Below are positions 1-8,714 of a stretch of DNA of 64,000 bases, one piece after another. The number at the start of each line of letters is the position of its first letter. Positions within the stretch are counted from its first letter, which is position 1. The notes under the pieces are model-generated. The model saw only the letters and a list, made by a program, of their open reading frames with translations. It was not told where the DNA came from and ran no database searches. Location: NCBI RefSeq assembly GCF_013386765.1, contig NZ_JACARE010000022.1:56825-120824 (forward strand), read 5' to 3'. Both the position numbers and the translations under genes were made by a program. The stretch is from Pseudomonas yamanorum (lineage in GTDB: Bacteria > Pseudomonadota > Gammaproteobacteria > Pseudomonadales > Pseudomonadaceae).

Positions 1-2
1 AG

Positions 3-1082
3 CACAGCCTGTTTATCAGCGTGCTGTCGGGCAATATCAAGGGCAGCGGCAACGGCATCGTGGTGCCGACCGCTTCCAGCGCCCAGTCCCTGGCGGACCT
101 CAAGGGCAAGACCATTTCCGTGCCCTTCGCCTCGACGGCCCATGGCATGTTGTTGCGCGCCGTAGCGGCCCAGGGTTGGGACCCGCTCAAGGACGTCAAT
201 ATCATTGCCCAGGCGCCCGAAGTGGCGGGTTCGGCGTTGCAGGCCAACAAGATCGACGCCCATGCGGACTTTGTGCCGTTTGGCGAGTTGTTCCCCAACC
301 GTGGGTTTGCCCGCAAGATCTACGATGGCTCGCAATCCAACACCCCGACATTCCACGGCGCGCTGGTGGATGAGGGCTATGCCAAACAGTACCCGGAAGT
401 CGTCGTCGCCTACCTGCGTGCGAGCATCGAAGCCAATCAGTTGCTGGCGGCTGAGCCGGAGAAGTACAGCGAACTGATCGAAAAAGTCACCGGCGTTGAA
501 GCCGAGGTCAACTACCTGTTCCATGGCCCACTGGGGGTACAGACCCGCGACCTGAGCTGGAAACCCGAATACCGCCAGGCCGTGGGCACCGCCATCGACA
601 CCCTCAAGCTGCTGAAAAAAGCCGACCGCGGGCTGGACCTCAATACCTTTATCAACGACCAGTACATCCGCGCCGCGTTCAAGGCGTCGGGCCTGGACTA
701 CGAGGCGCAATTGGGCAACTACGCCCAGGCACCGCTGAAGGCCAACGACGCCCTGAGCGGCGCGCCGATCACCGACTGGAAGCACGTCGCGCAAATCTGG
801 GTCAAGGGTGAGCCCAAGGTGCGCAATTACGCATCGGCCGAAGCCGCATTCACCGCGTTGGACAGCCTGAACAAACAAGGCAAGGCCGTGCGCGCGGTGT
901 ATGCCCAGGCCGAGGACAGCGGCATCAAGTTGCTGGCGAGCCAGGCCTGGTTTGCCACCAACCAGCAAGGCCAGCTCAGTGCATTCCTGCTCAAGGGCCA
1001 GGCGCAGCAGTTCGCCCAGGCCCAGGGCGGCAAGGTGTTCAACTTTACCGACGCCGGCGCGCAGGCCGTTGCCGGTCGCTGA
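3..1082 (+). CDS. ABC transporter substrate-binding protein, sulfonate/nitrate type (5'-truncated)
   Basis: The reading frame is open at the left window edge, so the start codon and signal peptide lie outside; 359 residues are visible, ending in TGA at 1080-1082. The sequence reads as a periplasmic binding protein of the SsuA/TauA/NMT1-like group: a 'SLADLKGKTISVPF' segment typical of that fold, then a 'HGMLLRAV' helix and a 'DAHADFVPF' hinge region. It should deliver a small anion or sulfonate-like ligand to the permease encoded next. The permease gene starts 13 bp downstream and its ribosome binding site overlaps this stop codon, so they share an operon. The exact ligand cannot be read from sequence. 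Confidence 0.85.
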   Translation, partial: HSLFISVLSGNIKGSGNGIVVPTASSAQSLADLKGKTISVPFASTAHGMLLRAVAAQGWDPLKDVNIIAQAPEVAGSALQANKIDAHADFVPFGELFPNRGFARKIYDGSQSNTPTFHGALVDEGYAKQYPEVVVAYLRASIEANQLLAAEPEKYSELIEKVTGVEAEVNYLFHGPLGVQTRDLSWKPEYRQAVGTAIDTLKLLKKADRGLDLNTFINDQYIRAAFKASGLDYEAQLGNYAQAPLKANDALSGAPITDWKHVAQIWVKGEPKVRNYASAEAAFTALDSLNKQGKAVRAVYAQAEDSGIKLLASQAWFATNQQGQLSAFLLKGQAQQFAQAQGGKVFNFTDAGAQAVAGR

Positions 1083-1094
1083 GGGAGCGCATTC

Positions 1095-1877
1095 ATGACA
1101 AGCACCCCATGGCGCTGGTTGCCCAAGGCCGCTTCATTGCTGTTATGCCTGCTGTTCTGGCAGTTGGCGGCCAGCCTGCACTGGAACCTGGGCCTGGTGA
1201 CCTTTGCCAACGTGCCCACACCGGGTTCCGTGGTGCAGGCTGCCCTGGGCCTGGTGGACTCGGGCAAGCTCGCCCGGCACCTGAGTGCGAGCTTGACCCG
1301 GGTATTCGAGGGCTACCTGGCGGCAGCGCTGGTTGGGATTGGCCTGGGCATCGCGATTGGCCGCTGGAAGTGGGCGGAAGACCTGCTGCTGCCGCCCCTG
1401 GAGGTGATCCGGCCGATCCCGGCGGTGGCCTGGATCCCGCTGGCGATCCTGATGTTTCCTTCATCTGAGCTGTCGATGATCTTCATCACCTTCACCGGCG
1501 CGCTGTTTCCGGTATTGCTCAACACGGTGCATGGCGTGGAAGGCGTCGACCCACGGCTGATCGCCTCGGCGCGCAGCCTGGGGGCAGGGCGCCGGGCGAT
1601 CCTGCTGGAAGTGATTCTGCCGGGCGCTGCGCCGAGCATCATTACCGGCCTGGCGATCGGCATGGGCACCTCGTGGTTTTGCCTGGTGACGGCGGAAATG
1701 ATCTCCGGCCAGTACGGTATCGGCTATTACACCTGGGAGTCCTACACCATCCAGAACTATGCCGACATTGTCGTCGGCATGCTGTTGATCGGGGTGCTGG
1801 GCATGGGCAGCAGCCTGCTGGTCAAGCGCCTTGGCGCACTGTTCACTCCCTGGCATCGACCACGAGGTAAAGCCTGA
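1095..1877 (+). CDS. ABC transporter permease, SsuC/TauC type
   Basis: This is a 260-residue inner-membrane protein with about six hydrophobic segments. A cytoplasmic EAA loop at roughly residues 155-180 ('SARSLGAG...ILPGAAPSIITG') is the docking site for the ATPase. Length and loop match sulfonate/taurine/nitrate permeases. The ATG at 1095 follows a GAGGGA ribosome binding site overlapping the binding-protein stop. The stop codon shares one base with the ATG of the ATPase gene (TGATG), indicating translational coupling. The substrate is unknown; sulfonate, nitrate or thiamine-precursor-like ligands are all used by relatives. Confidence 0.88.
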   Translation: MTSTPWRWLPKAASLLLCLLFWQLAASLHWNLGLVTFANVPTPGSVVQAALGLVDSGKLARHLSASLTRVFEGYLAAALVGIGLGIAIGRWKWAEDLLLPPLEVIRPIPAVAWIPLAILMFPSSELSMIFITFTGALFPVLLNTVHGVEGVDPRLIASARSLGAGRRAILLEVILPGAAPSIITGLAIGMGTSWFCLVTAEMISGQYGIGYYTWESYTIQNYADIVVGMLLIGVLGMGSSLLVKRLGALFTPWHRPRGKA

Positions 1878-2716
1878 TGAGTCATCTTGAGGGCCGTGTC
1901 GACATACGCGGCTTGTCCATTGTATTGGGCGAAAAGCAGCAGGCGTTCGAGGCGGTAAAGGCCCTGGATTGCAGGATCGAACCGGGGCAGTTCGTGTGCA
2001 TTCTCGGGCCGTCCGGGTGTGGCAAGTCGACCTTGCTCGGTGCGCTGGCCGGGCACCTCACCCCGAGCCTGGGCACCCTGGAAATGGACGGCCAGCCGGT
2101 TGTCGGGCCGTCTCAGCAGCGGGGCATGGTGTTTCAGCAACACACGCTGTTTCCCTGGCGCTCGGTGCGCGAAAACGTCGCCTTCGGCCTGAAGATGCGC
2201 GGCGTGGGCAAGGCCGAGCGCCTCGCCGCGGCCGACGAGATTCTTCAACTGGTAGGTCTGGAAGGCTTTGCCGAGCGCTGGCCCAACCAGTTGTCCGGCG
2301 GCATGCAGCAGCGGGTGGAAATTGCCCGGGTGCTGATCAACCGTCCCAGCCTCTTGTTGATGGACGAACCCTTCGGTGCACTGGATGCCCTGACCCGCAT
2401 GAAAATGCAGGCCTTGCTGCTGGACATCTGGACCCGCATCCGCACCACCGTGGTGTTTGTCACCCATGACATCGACGAAGCGTTGTTCCTCGCCGACCGC
2501 ATCCTGGTGATGAGCCCGCGCCCCGGGCGCATCATTGAAGACTTCCCGCTGACCTTCCCGAGGCCACGCAGCACGGAGCTGATGACCTCCCCGGAATTTA
2601 CCCACCTCAAGCGTCATTGCCTGGAACTGCTGCACCACGAAGATGGACGCCAGTTGCCACGGCTGAACCCGCTCGGGCTGCCCAACGATCACCCAAGACC
2701 GCGATTTGCCATATGA
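1877..2716 (+). CDS. ABC transporter ATP-binding protein, SsuB/TauB type
   Basis: This 279-residue ATPase should power the importer encoded by the two preceding genes. Visible motifs are Walker A GPSGCGKS at about 44-51, the Q-loop glutamine near 87, signature LSGGMQQR at about 139-146, Walker B LLLMDEP at about 159-165, and the H-loop in 'FVTHDIDEA'. The 'DEPFGALDALTR' D-loop region is typical of nitrate/sulfonate/taurine ATPases. Its 3' end overlaps the next gene by ATGA, so the HEAT-repeat protein appears to be part of the same translationally coupled operon. Confidence 0.92.
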   Translation: MSHLEGRVDIRGLSIVLGEKQQAFEAVKALDCRIEPGQFVCILGPSGCGKSTLLGALAGHLTPSLGTLEMDGQPVVGPSQQRGMVFQQHTLFPWRSVRENVAFGLKMRGVGKAERLAAADEILQLVGLEGFAERWPNQLSGGMQQRVEIARVLINRPSLLLMDEPFGALDALTRMKMQALLLDIWTRIRTTVVFVTHDIDEALFLADRILVMSPRPGRIIEDFPLTFPRPRSTELMTSPEFTHLKRHCLELLHHEDGRQLPRLNPLGLPNDHPRPRFAI

Positions 2717-3666
2717 CCTATGAAACCGAAAACCCCGACATCGAGGCCCTGCGTCCACGGCTGCAGGCGGCGGATGCCGGCATGCGCCGGATCGCCCTGA
2801 TTGAGCTGGCCGACCTCGAAGACCCCGACGGCCTGGTGTGGCTGGTGGACAGCCTGGGCAACGACCCGGCCACCGATGTGCGCGCCCAGGCCGCCAGCCT
2901 GCTGGAGGCGTGGGAAGAAGACGAGGTGGTCGAGGCACTGTGCCAGGCACTCACCGACACCGAGGCGTCGGTACGTGACGCTGCCGCCCAGAGTTTGAGC
3001 GTGCTCAAGACTACTCAGGCGGGCCGGTTATTACTGCCGTGGACCACCCACGCCGATGTCAGCGTACGCACCGCGATATTCCGGGCACTGCGCGAGTTGC
3101 GCCTGGAAGCCGCGGCGCCGTCAGCCCTGCTGGCGCTGAACGATGCCGATGCCGGCGTACGTCGCGAAGCCGTGGGCGTGCTCGGCTGGCTCAAGCACCT
3201 GCCGGCCCTGGACGCCTTGGCGACCTTGGCCAGCACCGACCCGGATACCGAAGTCCGCCGAGCCGCCACCGGCGCCCTGGGCCTGGCCAGTGATGATCGG
3301 GTACTGCCGGCGCTGTATCAGGCGTTGCAGGACGCCACCTGGCAAGTGCGCGAAGAGGCCGCGACCACCCTGGGCAAAGTCGGCAGCGCCAGTGCCGGCG
3401 ACGCCTTGATCAAGGCGCTGGGCGATGACTACTGGCAAGTCCGCCTGCGCGCCACCCGCAGCCTGGGGCGTTTGCGATACGCACCGGCGTTACAAGCGCT
3501 GATCCTGGCGCTGGGCCACAGCATCAGTAACCTGCGCAAGGAAGCCGCCCTGGCGCTGGGCGAGTTGGGCGACCGCCAAGCCCTTGGCCCGCTGCGGGAT
3601 GCCGCCGACGATGGCGACCCTGAAGTGCGCAAGGCGGTACGCATTGCCCTGGCACAGCTGCAATGA
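2713..3666 (+). CDS. HEAT-repeat protein coupled to the ABC importer operon
   Basis: The product has 317 residues if it starts at the ATG at 2713, which overlaps the ATPase stop (ATGA); an upstream GTG-type extension runs inside the ATPase gene and is unlikely. The protein is built of about eight to nine repeats of 30-31 residues. These show the pattern of PBS-lyase/HEAT helical repeats, for example repeated 'DPDxxVRxAAxxALG' and 'DDxWxVRxxAxxxLG' units. It has no signal peptide or membrane segment, so it should be a cytoplasmic protein-protein interaction scaffold. Its 3' end overlaps the DUF971 gene by ATGA. Why an importer operon carries such a scaffold is unknown; a regulatory or maturation partner is possible. 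Confidence 0.85.
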   Translation: MTYETENPDIEALRPRLQAADAGMRRIALIELADLEDPDGLVWLVDSLGNDPATDVRAQAASLLEAWEEDEVVEALCQALTDTEASVRDAAAQSLSVLKTTQAGRLLLPWTTHADVSVRTAIFRALRELRLEAAAPSALLALNDADAGVRREAVGVLGWLKHLPALDALATLASTDPDTEVRRAATGALGLASDDRVLPALYQALQDATWQVREEAATTLGKVGSASAGDALIKALGDDYWQVRLRATRSLGRLRYAPALQALILALGHSISNLRKEAALALGELGDRQALGPLRDAADDGDPEVRKAVRIALAQLQ

Positions 3667-3956
3667 ACAGCGCGCCAGAACGCATTGGCCGGGATGACGA
3701 GGGGCGCTTGAGGCTGGAGTGGCGCGAGGGCGTGCAGTGGATCGACCACGCCCGCCTGCGCCGTGAATGCCCATGCTCACAGTGCCGGGCGTTTCGGTTG
3801 AGAGGCACGCCGCCGCTGGTGTCGGACGGCGTGCGGGTGCTGGAAATCCATTCCCAGGGATATGGCGTGCAGTTGGTCTTCAGCGACGGGCATCAGCGGG
3901 GGATTTACCCGTGGGCTTATTTGGCACAGATGAGTCCCTATCCATTGCTGCGGTGA
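3663..3956 (+). CDS. DUF971 (GBBH-like N-terminal domain) protein
   Basis: This 97-residue protein consists of one DUF971 domain. The family is named for the N-terminal, metal-binding domain of gamma-butyrobetaine hydroxylase. Three cysteines in the family arrangement C-x-C-x-x-C are visible at residues 36, 38 and 41, within 'RRECPCSQC', and the C-terminal 'SDGHQRGIYPWAYL' matches the family's usual 'DGHxxGIYxWxYL'. The ATG at 3663 overlaps the HEAT-repeat stop. Stand-alone DUF971 proteins are widespread but of uncertain function. Here it closes a five-gene operon with an ABC importer. Confidence 0.88.
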   Translation: MNSAPERIGRDDEGRLRLEWREGVQWIDHARLRRECPCSQCRAFRLRGTPPLVSDGVRVLEIHSQGYGVQLVFSDGHQRGIYPWAYLAQMSPYPLLR

Positions 3957-4155
3957 CGGCCTCTTCTTCTGTAGGAGCTGGCTTGCCTGCGATGCAGGCG
4001 CTTCGGTCTATCTGAAAGTATTGGATCAAACTGTGGACTGCATTTCAGGACATCGCAAAGTGGCGGTTGATCGTGTGCAATAGCGCGAAAGCCCCGGATT
4101 GCGGGGTAGAGCAGGGGCCCGATTGCCGGGTGTGGCAACCAACTACCCCGCGCCG
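3957..4155. repeat. Intergenic stretch with a single REP-like element
   Basis: The 199-bp gap between two convergent genes holds a REP-like sequence at about 3969-4000 (GTAGGAGCTGGCTTGCCTGC followed by GATGCAGG), a form widespread in the fluorescens group. A similar element, in inverted arrangement, occurs at 44.7 kb. No ORF or clear terminator was seen in the rest, although transcripts from both sides must end here. Confidence 0.6.
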
Positions 4156-5358
4156 TTATGACCCAGTGCCGGCCAGGTGCGCCGGCAATCGGTTGAGGGT
4201 CCACCATGCAGTCAACATCGCCGCCACCGCACTCAGGGCGATGCCGATCAGCATCGGCGCCGGTGTATGATCGGCAAACACACCCACCACCGCCATGCAC
4301 GCAGCGGCGGTGATCATCTGGATCGCGCCCAGCAGCGCGGATGCAGAACCGGCCACCGCGCCGTGGTCTTCCAGGGACAACACCCCGGCGGCGGGCAACA
4401 GGAGCCCGAGGAAACCAAAGCCGATAAACAGCAGCGTCATCATCAACGGCAGGCTGTTGGCCCACAGGGTGGTGAGTGCCAGCAGGGTCATGACCGTTGC
4501 GACGCCGGCCACCGACCAGCGAATCAGCGGCGCCAGACCGAAGCGGGCACTCAAGCGCGCCGTGAGTTGGCTTAGGGCAAAAAACGAGGCGGCGTTGAGG
4601 GCGAAGCACAGGCTGAATTGGGTCGGCGTCAGCCCGTAGTACTCGATGTACACGAACGGCGCGCTGCCGATAAATACAAAGAAGGTCGCCAGGCCAAAAC
4701 CGCCCACCACCGACAAGCCGGTAAACACCGGGTCGCGCAGCAACGCGCCGTAGCTGCCGAACGCATTGCCCAGGGTCTTGCCCAGGCGGCGTTCGGCGGG
4801 ATGGGTTTCCGGCAGTTGCACGGCGGTCATGATCAGGCACAGCACGGCGGCCACCGCGAGTACCCAGAACACTTCGCGCCAGCTCCACACCGCAATGACC
4901 AGGCTGCCGGCCAATGGCGCCAGGATCGGTGAAATACTCACCACCAGCATCAACAGTGCCATCAAGCGTGCGGCTTCATGGCCGGTGTACAGGTCACGGA
5001 CAATCGCCCGGGGAATCACCATCCCGGCGCAGGCGCCAAAGGCCTGCAGGGCCCGGAAGCCAATCAGCACTTCGATGTTTGGCGCCAGGGCGCAGCCAAT
5101 ACTGCCCACGATGAAAATCACCAGGCCGGCATAGATCGGCGGCTTGCGACCGAACACATCGCTGATCGGCCCGTAGAACAACTGGCACACGCCGATGATC
5201 ATGAAGAACACCGTGAGGCTCATCTGCACGGCAGCAGGCGAGGCGTGCAGGCTGGCGCCCAAGGTCGGCAGGGCCGGCAGGTAGCTGTCGATGGCGAAGG
5301 GGCCGACGGCGGTGATCAACCCCAGCAGCAGGGCGAGGTGGGCGATACTTCGGGGCAT
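4156..5358 (-). CDS. MFS multidrug exporter, Bcr/CflA family
   Basis: The protein is a 400-residue major facilitator with twelve predicted membrane helices. The N-terminal 'GPFAIDSYLPALP' and the loop 2-3 motif 'YGPISDVFGRKPP' are diagnostic of the Bcr/CflA (bicyclomycin/chloramphenicol) drug:H+ antiporters. It should export drugs or metabolites from the cytoplasm. It is transcribed alone, away from the sugar-catabolic island. The 347-bp region upstream also contains the LysR-type operator of the divergent DHDPS-family gene, but that site sits much closer to the latter's promoter. Confidence 0.9.
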   Translation of the reverse strand: MPRSIAHLALLLGLITAVGPFAIDSYLPALPTLGASLHASPAAVQMSLTVFFMIIGVCQLFYGPISDVFGRKPPIYAGLVIFIVGSIGCALAPNIEVLIGFRALQAFGACAGMVIPRAIVRDLYTGHEAARLMALLMLVVSISPILAPLAGSLVIAVWSWREVFWVLAVAAVLCLIMTAVQLPETHPAERRLGKTLGNAFGSYGALLRDPVFTGLSVVGGFGLATFFVFIGSAPFVYIEYYGLTPTQFSLCFALNAASFFALSQLTARLSARFGLAPLIRWSVAGVATVMTLLALTTLWANSLPLMMTLLFIGFGFLGLLLPAAGVLSLEDHGAVAGSASALLGAIQMITAAACMAVVGVFADHTPAPMLIGIALSAVAAMLTAWWTLNRLPAHLAGTGS

Positions 5359-5565
5359 GGAGGTTCCGGGCGACGGTAAAAAAGAGCGGCCAGCTTAGTG
5401 ACCGCTTGTTGGGGATACAAGCCGGTGTTTGTTGAGGGCAAAATCCTCGACCTGCAAGGTCATCCCAGTGATCAACCCGGCCAGTGTCGCCGGGCCGATT
5501 ATTTCCCGGGGATCGGTGCGGCCGCATCAACTGCGATCCGGTCCCGCCGAGCTTCTCCAGCCGGG

Positions 5566-5630
5566 GATAGCCAACGGTTATCGTCCGCGGCGCACTTCTC
5601 ATTACTCGCCCGGCAGCAAGTGCAGTACTT
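5566..5630 (+). promoter_or_regulatory. LysR-type operator and promoter block A
   Basis: The palindrome GATAGCCAACGGTTATC lies at 5566-5582; T5568 and A5580 make a T-N11-A LysR box. Seventeen bases on is TCATTACTCGC (5599-5609), which lies inside a second element, GCACTT (5592-5597)-N20-AAGTGC (5618-5623), that runs directly into AGTACTT. Nearly the same block occurs at 16405-16470 upstream of the shikimate-DH-like gene, and the palindrome plus TCATTACCCGC occurs at 15319-15358 upstream of the UxaA-family gene. It probably drives the DHDPS-family gene and the ABC genes behind it. Confidence 0.75.
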
Positions 5631-5705
5631 TCATTTGGCAGCGATTCACTCAGCCATGACGGTTTGTCGTCGTGGCGGATTTCCCAAATGGAAGAGGTTC
5701 TTGCA

Positions 5706-6629
5706 ATGCAGACAACTGGGCCGTACTCGGGGCTATTTCCTGTTGCCCCGACGCCTTTTACCGACAATGGTGAGCTCGATTTCGAGGGGCAGGGGCGTGT
5801 ACTTGACTGCATGATCGACCAGGGCGTCGACGGCATTTGCATTCTGGCCAACTACTCGGAACAGTTTCTGCTCTTGGATGAAGAGCGTCGACAGTTGACT
5901 GAGTTTTGCCTGGCCCATGTCCAGGGGCGTGTCCCGGTGATGGTTACCTGCAGTCATTTCAGCACTCAGGTCGCCGGTCAGCGCGCTCGTCACGCGGCGG
6001 ACCACGGGGCGGCGCTGATCATGATGATGCCTCCCTACCATGGCGCGGGCATCAAGCTGGAGCCGCGGCTGATCATCGAACATTTCGCACGGGTCGCCGA
6101 GGCGTGCCAACTGTCGATCATGATCCAGGACGCGCCCCTCAGTGGCGTCACGCTCTCGACCGCATTCCTGGCAGAAGTGGCACGCACCTTGCCGCTGGTT
6201 CGGTACTTTAAAATCGAGGTGCCGGGCACCGCGGCCAAGCTGCGTCATCTTATCGAGTTGGGCGGTGACAACATTGTTGGTCCGTTTAATGGTGAAGAGG
6301 CTATAACCCTCATGGCCGATCTGGATGCCGGTGCACGCGGCGTCATGGCCAGCGCGATGATTCCCGATCTGATTCGGCCCGTGATGGCGGCTCACGCTGA
6401 AGGTCGTCGTCAAGACGCCATCCAGGCCTATGAGCGGATTTTGCCGCTGATCAACTACGAGAACCGTCAATGCGGTCTGCGCGCCGCAAAAACGGTGATG
6501 AAGGAGGGCGGGGTGATCAAGTCAGACTGCGTGCGTCACCCACTGGAAACGTTGCACCCGCAGACGCGTGCGGGCTTGCTTGAACTGGCCAGTGCGGCCA
6601 ATCCGATTGCGTTGCAATGGGGTCGGTAA
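5706..6629 (+). CDS. DHDPS-family lyase, probable 2-keto-3-deoxy-pentonate dehydratase
   Basis: The ATG at 5706 follows GAAGAGG by 8 bp; an upstream in-frame start at 5664 has no good ribosome binding site. The 307-residue product is a class I (beta/alpha)8 lyase. The Schiff-base lysine is K169 in 'RYFKIEVPG', and 'LANYSEQFLL', 'MMMPPYHGA' and 'QDAPLSGVTLS' are visible. From memory these match L-2-keto-3-deoxyarabonate dehydratase (Azospirillum AraD) better than DapA or KDG aldolase, which lack this SEQFLL/HFSTQ combination. The predicted reaction is 2-keto-3-deoxy-pentonate to 2,5-dioxovalerate, cytoplasmic. The aldehyde dehydrogenase at 18.7-20.3 kb would take the product. KDG-type aldolase activity remains possible. 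Confidence 0.8.
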   Translation: MQTTGPYSGLFPVAPTPFTDNGELDFEGQGRVLDCMIDQGVDGICILANYSEQFLLLDEERRQLTEFCLAHVQGRVPVMVTCSHFSTQVAGQRARHAADHGAALIMMMPPYHGAGIKLEPRLIIEHFARVAEACQLSIMIQDAPLSGVTLSTAFLAEVARTLPLVRYFKIEVPGTAAKLRHLIELGGDNIVGPFNGEEAITLMADLDAGARGVMASAMIPDLIRPVMAAHAEGRRQDAIQAYERILPLINYENRQCGLRAAKTVMKEGGVIKSDCVRHPLETLHPQTRAGLLELASAANPIALQWGR

Positions 6630-6728
6630 GAGGGGCACCTGACGCCTGGCAACGGCGTGAAGGTGGCCGGGCTACGCTATCTGAAGATCGTTGAGTATTT
6701 GTCTAGGGCTCGGGTGAGAACAACAAAA

Positions 6729-7832
6729 ATGACTGTTTTAGCGAACGCTGGTTTGTCCACGGTGACATCGGAATTGATTCGTCTGGTTGATGTGACGAAG
6801 TCATATGGCAGTATCAATGTGTTAAAGCCGGTCAATCTGGATATTAAAGACGGCGAGTTTCTGACGATTCTTGGTCCGTCCGGATCCGGTAAAACAACCA
6901 TCTTGCGCATGATTGGCGGGTTTACGGCGCCGACTTCAGGCCAGGTGTTATTGCGCGGAACCGATATCGTAAGCCTGCCGATCTTCAAAAGACCGTTCAA
7001 CACGGTGTTTCAGGATTACGCACTCTTCCCCCACATGACGGTGGCGGGCAATGTGGGGTATGGGCTGCGCATTCGCCGCCTGCCTGCCGACCAGATCAAG
7101 GCCAAGGTCAGGGCCGTGCTCGAAACCGTCAACCTGGCCGATAAGGCTGACCGTTATCCTTCGGCGCTTTCCGGCGGCCAGCGTCAGCGAGTCGCCCTGG
7201 CAAGGGCCATTGTCTGTGAGCCGCAAGTGATCCTGCTCGACGAGCCCCTGGCGGCACTGGATGCCGAACTGCGTCGATCGATGCAGGATTTTCTCAAGGA
7301 TCTGCAGCGAAGAATCCGTACCACGTTTGTGTTCATCACCCATGACCAGGAAGAGGCGATTGCCATGTCGGATCGCATCGCAGTGATGGACCACGGCAAC
7401 CTTATTCAAGTCGGAACGCCCAAAGAGATTTACTACAAACCCAAAAGTGAGTTTGTCGCGAAATTTTTTGGAGAAAACAACTTACTGCCGACCACCCCAA
7501 AGGGCGGCGCCTTAATTGAGAGCCCGCTCGGTCAACACGCCTCTCCCGGGGCTATGGATAAAGCACTGCAAATAGCCATCCGGCCTGAGAGTTTCAGCCT
7601 GCACGATGGAACCGAGTGCGGACCGGATCAGCAGGTTACCACCGCCAAACTGGAAAGCCTGACCTTCCTTGGGCCTACCACCCAGTTATCACTTTCTCTG
7701 GGGAGTGCGGCGGCGCATCGAATCAAAGTCCGCTTGCCAACGGCGCTGTGTGCCAATCATCTGAGTGTTGGCGCACAGGTTTCGTTGCGCTGGTCGGCAT
7801 CCGATGTCAGCTTCGTGCCGAGAGAAGCCTGA
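6729..7832 (+). CDS. ABC transporter ATPase, PotA (spermidine/putrescine) type
   Basis: The product has 367 residues from the ATG at 6729; a GTG start at 6657 would add 24 residues with no family match. Motifs are Walker A GPSGSGKT at about 49-56, signature LSGGQRQR at about 147-154, Walker B VILLDEP at about 167-173 and the H-loop in 'FVFITHDQEEA'. A C-terminal TOBE-type beta domain follows from about residue 280 and is typical of PotA/FbpC/MalK-type regulatory ends. It should energise the two permeases encoded directly downstream. The stop is immediately followed by the ATG of the first permease. Confidence 0.9.
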   Translation: MTVLANAGLSTVTSELIRLVDVTKSYGSINVLKPVNLDIKDGEFLTILGPSGSGKTTILRMIGGFTAPTSGQVLLRGTDIVSLPIFKRPFNTVFQDYALFPHMTVAGNVGYGLRIRRLPADQIKAKVRAVLETVNLADKADRYPSALSGGQRQRVALARAIVCEPQVILLDEPLAALDAELRRSMQDFLKDLQRRIRTTFVFITHDQEEAIAMSDRIAVMDHGNLIQVGTPKEIYYKPKSEFVAKFFGENNLLPTTPKGGALIESPLGQHASPGAMDKALQIAIRPESFSLHDGTECGPDQQVTTAKLESLTFLGPTTQLSLSLGSAAAHRIKVRLPTALCANHLSVGAQVSLRWSASDVSFVPREA

Positions 7833-8714
7833 ATGACCTCCCTGACTCTGGAAATGGAACCTGTCAGCCGGTCGCGGCTGCAACTTACGAGGATCATCGT
7901 GAAACTCCTGATCTATGGCGTCCCCACCGTCATGATCCTGGTTCCATTGGTGTCTTTCCTGGCTTATAGCTTTTTAGAACAGAAAAACGGCGCCCTGACG
8001 GGGAGTTTGACGTTGGCAAACTATGCCGGATTTTTTGCCGGCAGTTACCTCAAGGTTTTTCTCGGCACGTTGAAACTGGCCTTCTTTGTTGCCTTGGTAG
8101 CGTTGGTGTTTGGCTACATCATTTCCTACCTGATTTGGCGCCTGGAGGGTTCTGCGCGCTACTTGCTGTTGTTGCTCAGCGCCTTGCCCCTGGTGATGAA
8201 TTACGTCGTCAAGATTTACGCGATGCGCAGCATTCTTGGGTACAGCGGATTTCTGAATTCGCTGTTGTTATCGCTCGGGATCATCGACGTGCCCAGCCGG
8301 CTGTTTATTTTCAACCAGACGGCCGTAATGATTGCGATGGCAGTGATCTATTTGCCCTTTGGCATCTTGCCGATATTCCTCGCACTCGACCGCATTCCAC
8401 CGTCTTTGATCGCCGCCGCTGCCGATTTGGGAGCCAAGCCCGGCCGGACGTTTTTCACCATCGTCCTTCCGTTGAGTCTGCCCGGTTCGATTGCCGGTGC
8501 GTTGTTCGTGATGGTGATCGCCATTGGTGACTATCTGACGCCGCAAATGGTCGGTGGCAGCGAGGGCTTCACGTTTGGGCGCGCCATCTGGAGCCAGTTC
8601 GGGATGGCGTTCAACTGGCCCCTCGGTGCTGCATTGGCTGTTGTGCTGCTGGTCGCGGTGATCGCAATCATCGGGCTGGCGTCCCTTGTTTCCCGGATCG
8701 GGAGAGTGAAATGA
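7833..8714 (+). CDS. ABC transporter permease 1, PotB type
   Basis: This is a 293-residue membrane protein with about six helices. An EAA-type loop near residues 190-215 ('LIAAAADLGAKPGRTFFTIVLPLSLPG') docks the ATPase. Order and length match PotB/YdcU-type permeases of polyamine-like importers. Its ATG directly abuts the ATPase stop, and its own stop overlaps the next permease by ATGA, so the three proteins should be made in balanced amounts. Confidence 0.9.
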   Translation: MTSLTLEMEPVSRSRLQLTRIIVKLLIYGVPTVMILVPLVSFLAYSFLEQKNGALTGSLTLANYAGFFAGSYLKVFLGTLKLAFFVALVALVFGYIISYLIWRLEGSARYLLLLLSALPLVMNYVVKIYAMRSILGYSGFLNSLLLSLGIIDVPSRLFIFNQTAVMIAMAVIYLPFGILPIFLALDRIPPSLIAAAADLGAKPGRTFFTIVLPLSLPGSIAGALFVMVIAIGDYLTPQMVGGSEGFTFGRAIWSQFGMAFNWPLGAALAVVLLVAVIAIIGLASLVSRIGRVK

